Source: an uncultured Rhodospirillaceae bacterium (lineage in GTDB: Bacteria > Pseudomonadota > Alphaproteobacteria > UBA8366). Taken from it: a stretch of 60,633 nucleotides of DNA. The notes beneath the pieces were generated by a model. That model searched no databases, was not told the origin of the DNA, and was given only the letters and a program-made list of their open reading frames with translations. The stretch lies in assembly GCA_913043025.1 (NCBI GenBank), contig CAJWLM010000015.1, positions 1-60,633 of the forward strand, written 5' to 3'. The translations under genes were made by a program, and so were the position numbers. Shown here in pieces: positions 23,460 through 31,002 of this stretch; the first letter of the stretch is position 1; every line of letters starts with the position of its first letter.

Positions 23460-24418
23460 GAATATTCCCTTTCGTGCTTGGCAGCACTTTTCACAGCTGG
23501 CCATAATTTAATTTTCAACGGGCTACCGGAGAGCGTAACCGCAGATCGACGCTCAAGTCCCGCCTCTTCTTGCCATGTGAGCATTTCCTCGTCCGCAAAA
23601 CCTAGCCATTTGTGCCCCCGCTCCTCAGCTAGATTAGCCTCTTGGTGTGTCGTAAAATCAATCACAACTATTCTGCCACCGTCTCGCAGTACCCTCGAGG
23701 CCTCACGCAGTGCGTTGCCCGGACTTTCTGCATAGTGCAGAACCAGGTGGAACGTTATGAGATCAAAGCTTTCATCGCTGAATGCAAGACCATTCATATT
23801 TCCATGCCGAACGTAGCAGTTTTTTATCCCCGCGCGCTCCAAATTTACCCTCGCCACAGCCAACATATCTCGCGACATGTCAATGCCAATACCAGCCTCC
23901 ACTTTTGGGGCAACCATTTCAAGGATTCTACCAGTGCCCGTCCCGATATCTAGAAACTGGCGGACTGATGTTTGGGGCCACAAGGCCTCAAAGGCATGTT
24001 CGACCTGACTGTCATCTATATGCAATGCACGTATTGCATCCCATTGAGCTGCGTTACGATTAAAAAACTCCAAAGCTTTTGAAGCTCGATTCCTTTTCAC
24101 CCCATTGAGACGCGTAACATCGTTAGAGATAAGATCGTCATCAAATGGCACCGAAGACACCAAGGTTTCCAGTAATTCGGTCCATTTACCAGATTCTGAA
24201 AGCCGGTAGTAGGCGTGAGTTCCCTCCCGAAAACGGGTCAGAAGACCTGCGTCAACTAGAACCTTTAGATGCCTAGATATTCTAGGCTGGCTTTGCCCAG
24301 TTATTTGCATGAGTTCACTTACCGACAATTCGCCCTCGCGACACAGGAACAAAAGCCGAAGGCGAGTTTTTTCCGCTGCGGCTCTTAAAGATTGCAATAG
24401 ATTATCTATCTGATTCAT
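23456..24418 (-). CDS. ArsR-type regulator fused to a SAM-dependent methyltransferase
   Basis: The first ~95 residues are an ArsR winged helix (EKTRLRLLFLCREGELSVSELMQITGQ, then the recognition helix SQPRISRHLKVLVDAGLL). Residues ~115-320 are a class I methyltransferase with FLDIGTGTGRILEM (motif I), VEAGIGIDMSRDML and FDLITFHLVLHYAESP. No metal-binding cysteine pair (CxC) is seen in the DNA-binding helix, so metal sensing is unlikely. Being the first gene of the metF-metH operon it most likely senses SAM or S-adenosylhomocysteine, as described for ArsR-family SahR regulators; that is inference. ATG 24418 is preferred over TTG 24433. The stop overlaps metF by four bases. Confidence 0.9.
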   Translation of the reverse strand: MNQIDNLLQSLRAAAEKTRLRLLFLCREGELSVSELMQITGQSQPRISRHLKVLVDAGLLTRFREGTHAYYRLSESGKWTELLETLVSSVPFDDDLISNDVTRLNGVKRNRASKALEFFNRNAAQWDAIRALHIDDSQVEHAFEALWPQTSVRQFLDIGTGTGRILEMVAPKVEAGIGIDMSRDMLAVARVNLERAGIKNCYVRHGNMNGLAFSDESFDLITFHLVLHYAESPGNALREASRVLRDGGRIVVIDFTTHQEANLAEERGHKWLGFADEEMLTWQEEAGLERRSAVTLSGSPLKIKLWPAVKSAAKHEREYS

Positions 24419-24444
24419 GAACTTTATTTCCAATGTGCTTCATC

Positions 24445-24473
24445 AATATATAAACATATCGTTATGTAGTAAA
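24445..24473 (-). promoter_or_regulatory. Putative promoter with operator in its spacer, methionine operon
   Basis: On the minus strand TTTACT (24468-24473) and TATATT (24445-24450) are 17 bases apart, a sigma-70 layout. The spacer contains the inverted repeat ACATA-ACGA-TATGT (24454-24467), about 36 bases before the regulator's ATG. A repressor bound here would block polymerase directly, which suits autoregulation by the ArsR-methyltransferase protein. The rest of the 325-base gap to mlaA (24419-24743) is AT-rich; I saw no recognisable SAM or SAH riboswitch. Confidence 0.5.
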
Positions 24474-24743
24474 GGAAAATGAAAAGATTGGATTACTTGT
24501 ATCATCCATATTGCATGATATTTTTGCAACACAGGGCACAAAGATAAAGTATTCACTGTGCGGCCGCTTTTATTTTCGAACCCACTTGTTATAATAATAT
24601 CACTGTTTTGGTATCGTTTGCATTTCGAAGTAGTTCGTGTGATGTTATGCATGAGGGTGCGGAGATTTTAGACAACGATATTTATTGTATGTGCGGTTTG
24701 ACACGAATTAATCGGTTTGAGCCTGCGACTGAGGGGTTTTGAA

Positions 24744-25559
24744 GTGGCAATAAACAACAAAATAAAAGATTTGGGTGGTTTCCGCTTTCTAGCTGTTTTG
24801 CTAGCGGCATTAACACTCTCTAATTGTGCCGGTAAGCCGAGCGATGGAACAAATGATCCCTTCGAAACGGTCAATCGCGAGATCTTTGATATTAATATGT
24901 CACTGGATAAAGCGATCTTGAGGCCAATTACTCAGGCTTATGTCGATGTCATACCGGACCCGATTCGTGACATGGTGAATAACCTGCTGTTTCACCTGAA
25001 AGAACCGGTGACCCTTGCCAGCGATATTTTGCAAGGTGAGTGGGATAGGGCTGGTCAAACAACCGCTCGCATAGTTGGAAATACCGCTATAGGGTTCGGC
25101 ATGTGGGACGTAATGGGATCTTCCGGTGCCAAAGGACATAAAGAAGATTTAGGACAGGCGCTGGCTGTTTGGGGAGTGCCAGAGGGTCCGTACTTAGTGT
25201 TGCCGATTCTGGGGCCTTCAAATATTCGTGATGGTGCAGCCGAGTTGGCGCAATCGTTATATGATCCGGTCGATTTCGTTACAGACACGTATTTGGATTA
25301 CGATACTAATTTTTATGTGTCAAACTCACGCACGGTGTTCACAGCGATAGACAAGCGTGCGCAAGTGCTAGGTAAACTTGCAGAGCTTGAAAAAACTTCT
25401 TTAGATTTCTACGCCACCATACGTAGCTTATACCGTCAAAAGCGTGCGGACGAAATACGTAACGGTGAATCTGGAGATGCGGTTCCAATACCAGAAATTA
25501 CACTGGAGTTGGATGAGCCCTTGCTTAACGAGCCGATTGCGCAGACAAACAAAAAATAG
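24744..25559 (+). CDS. mlaA: Outer-membrane lipid-asymmetry lipoprotein MlaA (VacJ)
   Basis: MlaA removes misplaced phospholipids from the outer leaflet of the outer membrane and hands them to periplasmic MlaC. The signal peptide ends in LSNC, giving a lipidated Cys28. The MlaA domain starts NDPFETVNREIFDINMSLDK and contains GNTAIGFGMWDV and the hallmark WGVPEGPYLVLPILGPS. The C-terminal ~50 residues are variable and acidic. GTG 24744 is chosen because GAGGGG (24731-24736) is seven bases upstream; a TTG at 24717 is less likely. mlaC follows directly, but the MlaFED transporter genes are not in the window. Confidence 0.92.
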   Translation: MAINNKIKDLGGFRFLAVLLAALTLSNCAGKPSDGTNDPFETVNREIFDINMSLDKAILRPITQAYVDVIPDPIRDMVNNLLFHLKEPVTLASDILQGEWDRAGQTTARIVGNTAIGFGMWDVMGSSGAKGHKEDLGQALAVWGVPEGPYLVLPILGPSNIRDGAAELAQSLYDPVDFVTDTYLDYDTNFYVSNSRTVFTAIDKRAQVLGKLAELEKTSLDFYATIRSLYRQKRADEIRNGESGDAVPIPEITLELDEPLLNEPIAQTNKK

Positions 25560-25583
25560 GTTAATTGGTTTTCATAATACTGC

Positions 25584-26312
25584 ATGAAACGATTAGTTTC
25601 CTTTACGCTCGTCCTTTTTTTAATGGAGATGGCTGATTTAAGTTGTCTAGCCGGTCCCCCCAAGCTATCGCCGACCCCCTCTGAACCGGGCGCCTTTATC
25701 GAAAACCTGGGAAAAAGAGCAATCAAATTGCTCGGGGATAAATCGGCTTCAGAGCAACAACAGAGAAGTGGGTTTAGAGCACTACTTCGAGAAGGTTTCG
25801 CCACTAGAGCTATTGGCTTTTTCGTAATCGGAAAATACAGACGCTCCAGCAGCCGGTCCGAGATTAACGAATTCGTCACTACCTTCGAAAATTATATTGT
25901 AGAATTATACTCATCTCAGTTTCGTAATTATTCTGGCCAATCCTTTCAGGTAGCTAAAGTACAAGCTACCAGCCGTCCCTCGGACTTTATCGTTACGACA
26001 CATATTCTTCGGGCCAACGGCGAATTAATTTTCAAAGTAGCTTTTCAAGTCCGCCAGCGCAAAGGGAAGCCAAGTAAAATACTTGACGTCAAAATCAAGG
26101 GCGTGAGCATGATTTTAGCTCAACGCGATGAGTTTACGGCGTTTATCTCCCGTCATGATGGTAAATTGAGAGCGCTTGTTGAGGTGCTCAAAAAACGTAT
26201 TGGAAACCTTAAAATAAAAAGACAGCAAACTGTCAACTATTCTACTGAACCAACAAGTAGTAACTTACCATCCGAGGGTGATGGAGATGTTAAAAGCCGG
26301 ACGATACAATAA
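25584..26312 (+). CDS. mlaC: Phospholipid-binding periplasmic protein MlaC (Ttg2D family)
   Basis: MlaC ferries phospholipids between the outer-membrane MlaA complex and the inner-membrane MlaFEDB transporter. It has an N-terminal signal peptide (MKRLVSFTLVLFLMEMADLSCLAG) and the Ttg2/MlaC fold: FATRAIGFFVIGKYRRSS matches the conserved F-D-x-x-x-x-x-x-x-L-G-x-x-W region of the family, followed by FVTTFENYIVELYSSQF and a beta sheet ending GVSMILAQRDEFTAFI, where most homologues read G-V-S-x-x-x-x-x-R-x-E-F. The protein is 242 residues with a short disordered tail. It starts 24 bases after mlaA, so the two form a unit; it is convergent with ettA. Confidence 0.9.
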   Translation: MKRLVSFTLVLFLMEMADLSCLAGPPKLSPTPSEPGAFIENLGKRAIKLLGDKSASEQQQRSGFRALLREGFATRAIGFFVIGKYRRSSSRSEINEFVTTFENYIVELYSSQFRNYSGQSFQVAKVQATSRPSDFIVTTHILRANGELIFKVAFQVRQRKGKPSKILDVKIKGVSMILAQRDEFTAFISRHDGKLRALVEVLKKRIGNLKIKRQQTVNYSTEPTSSNLPSEGDGDVKSRTIQ

Positions 26313-26337
26313 TAGAAGCCCTGCGCCCCTCTCGAGT

Positions 26338-28017
26338 TTAGCGGGTCAACGGCCTATACTTAATTCTATGTGGCTGATCAGCTTCAGCACCTAATCTTTT
26401 ACGTCGATCAGCCTCATAGTCCTGATAGTTACCTTCAAACCACGTTACCTGACTATTTCCTTCAAAAGCCAGAATATGAGTAGATATTCGATCGAGGAAC
26501 CAACGGTCGTGACTAATAACAAGCGCAGAACCTGCAAAATTTTGGATAGCTTCCTCAAGTGCACGCAAAGTATCCACATCTAAATCATTAGTTGGCTCAT
26601 CAAGTAACAAAAAATTAGCGCCAGACCTGAGCATCTTAGCAAGGTGGACCCGGTTTCGTTCACCACCGGAGAGTTGCCCAACCTTTTTCTGCTGATCTTG
26701 TCCCTTGAAATTAAAGGCTCCGACATACGCTCGGCTTTGCATTTTCTTTTTGCCTAAGTCAATCTCAGCTTCTCCTTGTGCTATTTCTTCCCACACGTTT
26801 TTGTTGTCATCAAGAGTATCGCGGCTTTGATCAACGTAACCGAGTGCTACCGTCTCACCCAATCGTATATCGCCAGAATCAGGATTCTCCTGTCCGGTAA
26901 TCATACGCACAAGAGTCGATTTACCGGCACCATTTGAACCTACTACGCCCAATACCCCTCCTGCCGGCAGCTTAAAATGAAGCTTCTCAATTAATAGGTG
27001 ATCACCAAATCCTTTGCAAAGGTCATTAGCCTCGACAACAAAATCACCAAGCCGGGGGCCGGATGGAATAATTATTTGTGCTGAGCCTGGTTCACGTTCC
27101 TCACTCTCAGCTAATAGCTTCTCATAGGCCGTTATGCGGGCCTGTGATTTAGCTTGACGCGCCCGCGGGCTAGCATTAATCCACTCCCGTTCACGAGAAA
27201 TAGTACGTGCCCTTGAAACCTCCGACCGCTCCTCTTGTTCAAGACGTTTTTGTTTCTGTTCTATCCATGCGGAGTAGTTGCCTTCATAGGGAATTCCACG
27301 ACCGCGATCAATCTCAAGAATCCAACCAGTGACATTATCTAAAAAATAGCGGTCATGAGTAACCATAATCACAGTCCCCTCGTATTCACGAAGGTGCCGT
27401 TCCAGCCACGCTACCGATTCTGCATCAAGATGATTTGTTGGTTCATCTAACAACAGAAGATCTGGCTTTTGTAGCAGTAACCTGCATAGAGCGACCCGGC
27501 GACGCTCACCACCCGAAAGGGTGGTCACATCAATACCACTTGGGGGACAGCGAAGCGCATTCATTGCAATTTCTATTGTGCGTTCAAGATCCCAAGCATC
27601 AGCCACATCTATTTTTTCTTGTAATTCAGCCTGTTCTTCAATGAGCGTATTCATTTCAGACTCTTCGGTGACCTCACCAAGCCTTTTATTAACGGCTTCA
27701 AACCGGTCAACGAGCTCTTTCTGTGCTCCAAGTCCCTCTAAAATATTCTCCTCTACCGTCTTTGAAGGATCGAGTTCAGGTTCTTGTGCCAAAAGTCCCT
27801 TTGTTATCCCCTCTGCCGCCCAAGCCTCCCCAACAAATTCTGTGTCGGTGCCTGCCATTATTCTCAGAAGGGTTGATTTCCCGGCACCGTTATAACCAAG
27901 CACCCCTATTTTTGCCCCCGGAATGAATGAAAGCGTGATATCTTTTAAAACTTCCCTGTTACCAGGAAAGGTCTTGCTCATTTGTTTCATCACGTAGACG
28001 TATTGATAAGAATTCAT
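26338..28017 (-). CDS. ettA: Energy-dependent translational throttle protein EttA (ABC-F)
   Basis: EttA binds the ribosomal E site and gates elongation by cellular energy state. It is a soluble tandem ABC protein of 559 residues: first Walker A GYNGAGKST, signature LSGGERRRVAL and Walker B LLLLDEPTNHLD; then the linker rich in charged residues (KQKRLEQEERSEVSRART); second Walker A GSNGAGKST, signature LSGGERNRVHL and FLLLDEPTNDLD. The sequence MKQMSKTFPGNREVLKDI at the start and the C-terminal RIKYRPLTR match EttA. It stands alone, with a 401-base gap upstream holding inverted repeats. Confidence 0.95.
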   Translation of the reverse strand: MNSYQYVYVMKQMSKTFPGNREVLKDITLSFIPGAKIGVLGYNGAGKSTLLRIMAGTDTEFVGEAWAAEGITKGLLAQEPELDPSKTVEENILEGLGAQKELVDRFEAVNKRLGEVTEESEMNTLIEEQAELQEKIDVADAWDLERTIEIAMNALRCPPSGIDVTTLSGGERRRVALCRLLLQKPDLLLLDEPTNHLDAESVAWLERHLREYEGTVIMVTHDRYFLDNVTGWILEIDRGRGIPYEGNYSAWIEQKQKRLEQEERSEVSRARTISREREWINASPRARQAKSQARITAYEKLLAESEEREPGSAQIIIPSGPRLGDFVVEANDLCKGFGDHLLIEKLHFKLPAGGVLGVVGSNGAGKSTLVRMITGQENPDSGDIRLGETVALGYVDQSRDTLDDNKNVWEEIAQGEAEIDLGKKKMQSRAYVGAFNFKGQDQQKKVGQLSGGERNRVHLAKMLRSGANFLLLDEPTNDLDVDTLRALEEAIQNFAGSALVISHDRWFLDRISTHILAFEGNSQVTWFEGNYQDYEADRRKRLGAEADQPHRIKYRPLTR

Positions 28018-28418
28018 TTTCGTTAAGCACCTTAATGGTCTGCAGTTATGGTGTCTTAAACAAAGCGCATTCTTGTTTCAACTGCGCTTTGAATAAATAA
28101 CCCTCAGAATTTTGAGGGTAAGTATCTAACCCTGTCTCTGAGGAGTTCGAAGACTGACTTCAAAGTGTCCGCTTTAGAAGCTCCTCTAAAAAGTACAACT
28201 CATCTAAAAATTGGATGACTATCATTATTCTCATGTATGCAAACCGCCGCCATCTTTTTGTGAGAAAGACCGGTTTATTATGATGTGGAGTAAAAGGAAA
28301 TTTATCTGGCGATCACACAGGAACCTCGTAATAATAACATAGTATTTTTTTGTTTTAAATGACACTTTGTGATGTATCTCAGTATCCGCACCCTGATTTT
28401 TGATGTAGGGATTAGTGA
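28018..28418. other. 401-base intergenic region with three inverted repeats
   Basis: Between divergent ettA and the TauD-like gene I find no coding region. Three inverted repeats stand out: CAAAGCGCA/TGCGCTTTG (28061-28069 with 28083-28091), CCCTCA/TGAGGG (28101-28106 with 28113-28118) and GAGGAG/CTCCTC (28140-28145 with 28181-28186, extendable with a bulge). None is followed by a clear T-run. They could be part of the ettA leader, a small RNA or palindromic repeats; function is unknown. Confidence 0.5.
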
Positions 28419-29315
28419 ATGATTTTTCATACTCGTACTCTTTCTGATAATCTTGGGCTTGAAATACTTGATTTAGATCTCTCAAATATTGACGAATCAA
28501 GCTTTGAACGTTTAAGGGCATTGTGGCAACAAAATCCACTCCTCTTACTTCGGCGCCAAAATCCTACAGATGAAGAATTTCTTGGATTTAGTCGACGTTT
28601 CGGTGAAATTGACGTAGTCATAGGAGGAAGTCGACCCAGCACCCAAAATCCTGAGCTCCTTTACGTTTCTAATCTCTCGACAAGCGATGGTAAACCAATA
28701 GGAGGCCTTGGTAATAGCGAATTGGTCTGGCACACCGATCAGATTTACAGAGAAAACCCAGCCACTGGATCGATATTTTATGGCGTTGAAATGCCACCCG
28801 GAACAGGGAAAACATCTTTTTGCAGTACTGCAGCAGCTTATGATGCGCTCCCCACTCGACTAAAAAATCGCGTTGATGACTTAAAGTCAATATGCAGGTA
28901 CGGAACTAAAAAACCGCTTTCTAGTTTAATGAGAAGCCAAATTGATAAAACCTGGCGGCGTAGTGTTAAATCCCAAGAAGAACTAAAGGTCATTGAGAAG
29001 CGAACACCACCAGTAAGCCACCGCATGGCACTTGAAAACCAGATAACCGGGCAGAAGTCTCTATATTTTTCTCCGAATCACACTGAAACAATTGAGGGAC
29101 TCGACCACGATCTGGGCCAAGAGCTTATAGATGAGTTGATTGAAAATACCATTAGAGATGACTTCATCTATATTCATGATTGGCGGAATGGTGATATTAT
29201 ATTGTGGGATAATGCCCGGCTCCTACACCGTCGCGATAGCTTCGATAACACACTACCACGCTTCGCTAAAAGGACTTCGGTTTTCATGAATCCAAATTAC
29301 TTCGCGGTCCCGTAA
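28419..29315 (+). CDS. TauD/TfdA-family Fe(II)/2-oxoglutarate dioxygenase
   Basis: A 298-residue member of the taurine dioxygenase family, which hydroxylates small organic acids using iron, O2 and 2-oxoglutarate. The facial triad is visible as H-x-D in ELVWHTDQIYRENP (near residue 105) and the distal histidine in ARLLHRRDSFDNT (near 270); the 2-oxoglutarate arginine is probably in LPRFAKRTSVF. The substrate cannot be told; there is no sulfonate or phenoxyacetate transport gene beside it. AGGGAT precedes the ATG by a suitable distance. The next gene on the same strand begins 48 bases later, so the two may be co-transcribed. Confidence 0.85.
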   Translation: MIFHTRTLSDNLGLEILDLDLSNIDESSFERLRALWQQNPLLLLRRQNPTDEEFLGFSRRFGEIDVVIGGSRPSTQNPELLYVSNLSTSDGKPIGGLGNSELVWHTDQIYRENPATGSIFYGVEMPPGTGKTSFCSTAAAYDALPTRLKNRVDDLKSICRYGTKKPLSSLMRSQIDKTWRRSVKSQEELKVIEKRTPPVSHRMALENQITGQKSLYFSPNHTETIEGLDHDLGQELIDELIENTIRDDFIYIHDWRNGDIILWDNARLLHRRDSFDNTLPRFAKRTSVFMNPNYFAVP

Positions 29316-29363
29316 CAAAGGTGAAGGCACGACGAGCCGACATTACAACCAAGAAAGTTTTTC

Positions 29364-30392
29364 ATGACTGTAAATACACAAGTTCTTCTTAAATCACGCC
29401 CCGCCGGGAAACCGACAATAGATAATTTCGAAATCATAGACACAACAATTCCGGGCATTAAAAATGGTCAGATTCTAACGCGCACCATATATCTCTCACT
29501 TGATCCTTACATGAGAGGAAGAATGAGCGACGCCAAATCTTATGCTGAGCCAGTACCGGTAGGCAGTATAATGATTGGTGGTGCTGTTGGTATTGTAGAG
29601 GAATCAAAAAATGACAAGTTCGAAGAGGGGGATATCGTTGTAACCCATACGGGCTGGCAGTCGCATGCAATTTGCGACGGGCGCGGGGTGAGGAAACTGA
29701 CTCCATCATCTGCTCCTATTTCAACAGCACTTGGAGTGCTTGGTATGCCGGGAATGACATCATATGTGGGGCTTAAACATATTGGTCTGCCCGTGGAGGG
29801 CGAAACATTGGTAGTGGCCGCAGCAACTGGTCCGGTTGGGGCCACAGTGGGCCAAATCGCAAAAATAAAGGGATGTAGGACTGTCGGCATTGCCGGCGGA
29901 GCTGAAAAATGTGCCTATGCTGAAGATGAACTTGGCTTTGACGCTTGTATCAATCATAAATCCAACAATTTCACAGATGAACTGGCTGCAGCCTGCCCAA
30001 ATGGCATTGATATTTATTGGGAAAATGTAGCCGGTCCTGTTCTCGAGGCAGTAATACCACACCTCAATTTCTTTTCACGTATACCCGTCTGTGGCCTAAT
30101 ATCTCAGTATTCAATGACTGAACTACCCAGCGGAAAGGACTATTTGCCACTTTTAATGCGCTGCATACTTACGAACCGAACCAGAGTACAAGGGTTCATC
30201 GTCACCGATTACAATACCGATTTTAAGGAATTCATATCAACAATGACTAGCTGGGTCGAAAGTAAACGCGTTATTTTTAAAGAGCATCGTATAAGAGGCC
30301 TCGAGAGTGCACCTGAAGGCCTATTAGAATTGTTAGAGGGGAATAATTTTGGGAAAACAATAGTTGAGGTATCTGAAGATCCCACTGTTTAA
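29364..30392 (+). CDS. NADP-dependent medium-chain oxidoreductase (CurA / leukotriene B4 dehydrogenase-like)
   Basis: A zinc-free MDR enzyme of 342 residues that reduces alpha,beta-unsaturated carbonyls with NADPH. Signs are the N-terminal LSLDPYMRGRMSDAKSY (typical of this subfamily), GMPGMTSYVGL, and the nucleotide-binding AAATGPVGATVGQIAKIKG, where most relatives have AASGAVGSVVGQ; the G-x-x-G-x-x-x-G spacing is kept. No structural-zinc cysteine cluster is present. Lipid peroxidation yields such enals, so it could be a detoxifying enzyme beside the peroxiredoxins, but this is inference. It is convergent with the first selenoprotein gene, 47 bases away. Confidence 0.85.
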   Translation: MTVNTQVLLKSRPAGKPTIDNFEIIDTTIPGIKNGQILTRTIYLSLDPYMRGRMSDAKSYAEPVPVGSIMIGGAVGIVEESKNDKFEEGDIVVTHTGWQSHAICDGRGVRKLTPSSAPISTALGVLGMPGMTSYVGLKHIGLPVEGETLVVAAATGPVGATVGQIAKIKGCRTVGIAGGAEKCAYAEDELGFDACINHKSNNFTDELAAACPNGIDIYWENVAGPVLEAVIPHLNFFSRIPVCGLISQYSMTELPSGKDYLPLLMRCILTNRTRVQGFIVTDYNTDFKEFISTMTSWVESKRVIFKEHRIRGLESAPEGLLELLEGNNFGKTIVEVSEDPTV

Positions 30393-30439
30393 TCGGCTGC
30401 ACGTAAATCAAATTGCGTATGTCCACCCTCAATCGAACG

Positions 30440-30883
30440 CTAGATGTCGGCCAAAACAGCGCTTGGATGTCCTAGGGCGTCCTCTACCTCAAAAGTTTTT
30501 CCTACAACCCCGTCAGTGTCTACTAGAATAGAGATTCGAGTGGCCTTCTCCTGATCCGGACTGGATGCAGCACCGTACGCAATCGCTACAGACCTATCAG
30601 CATCAGAAAGAAGGACGCCCGAGTAACCGATTTCGGCACTCCACTTCTTTAAATCTTCCGGTGTACTGAAGGTTATACCTAATAACTCAGTATTTTTGTG
30701 CGCATATTCTTGGATTCGATCACGGAACCCCTGAATTTGCTTGCTTCATCCACCACCAAAAGCCCGTGGGAAAAACCATATCAAAACTTTCTTTCCCACA
30801 TAATCTGAGAGACAAACTTTATCACCATTTTGGTTGGGCAATGTGAATGGTGGGGCTGGGGTTCCTACTTCTGGCAGTGCCAT
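30440..30883 (-). CDS. Selenocysteine peroxiredoxin 1 (in-frame TGA at codon 46)
   Basis: Read with TGA as selenocysteine, this is a complete 147-residue Bcp/PrxQ-like peroxiredoxin: MALPEVGTPAPPFTLP, NGDKVCLSDYVGKKVLIWFFP, PRAFGGG-U-SKQIQGFRDRI, then LLGITFSTPEDLKKW, LLSDADRSVAIAYGA, and ATRISILVDTDGVV with the conserved arginine. The single TGA (30746-30748) falls exactly at the peroxidatic cysteine; the rest of the frame is open to TAG at 30440. The usual Pxxx(T)xxC motif has Gly instead of Thr (PRAFGGGU). No cysteine sits where PrxQ keeps its resolving residue; the only Cys is C24. The Shine-Dalgarno is weak (AGAAGAAA). Conventional gene callers split or miss it. Confidence 0.88.
30712..30730 (-). 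promoter_or_regulatory. Bacterial SECIS-like hairpin in peroxiredoxin 1
   Basis: Sixteen to 34 bases after the UGA the mRNA reads GGGUUC-CGUGAUC-GAAUCC: a 6-bp stem (one G-U pair) with a 7-base loop having G at its second position. The distance and loop G match described bacterial SECIS rules. The same block is present at the same distance in the neighbouring gene. Confidence 0.8.
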
Positions 30884-31002
30884 ATTTTCTTCTTTCTACT
30901 GTCTAACGAAAATGAGATAGCCGCATTTCTTTTAAAAGCATATGAATTACTCAAGACTAATATGACAGATTACGCTTCTCGTCATCAATTATAGAACTAC
31001 GG

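Noticed and set aside
23459-23504. Longer metF start adding a cysteine-rich leader
   Set aside because: The good ribosome site and four-base coupling favour ATG 23459, and the family has no such leader.
24419-24743. SAM or SAH riboswitch before the methionine operon
   Set aside because: I could not place the conserved core of any known class; a protein-operator model fits what is visible better.
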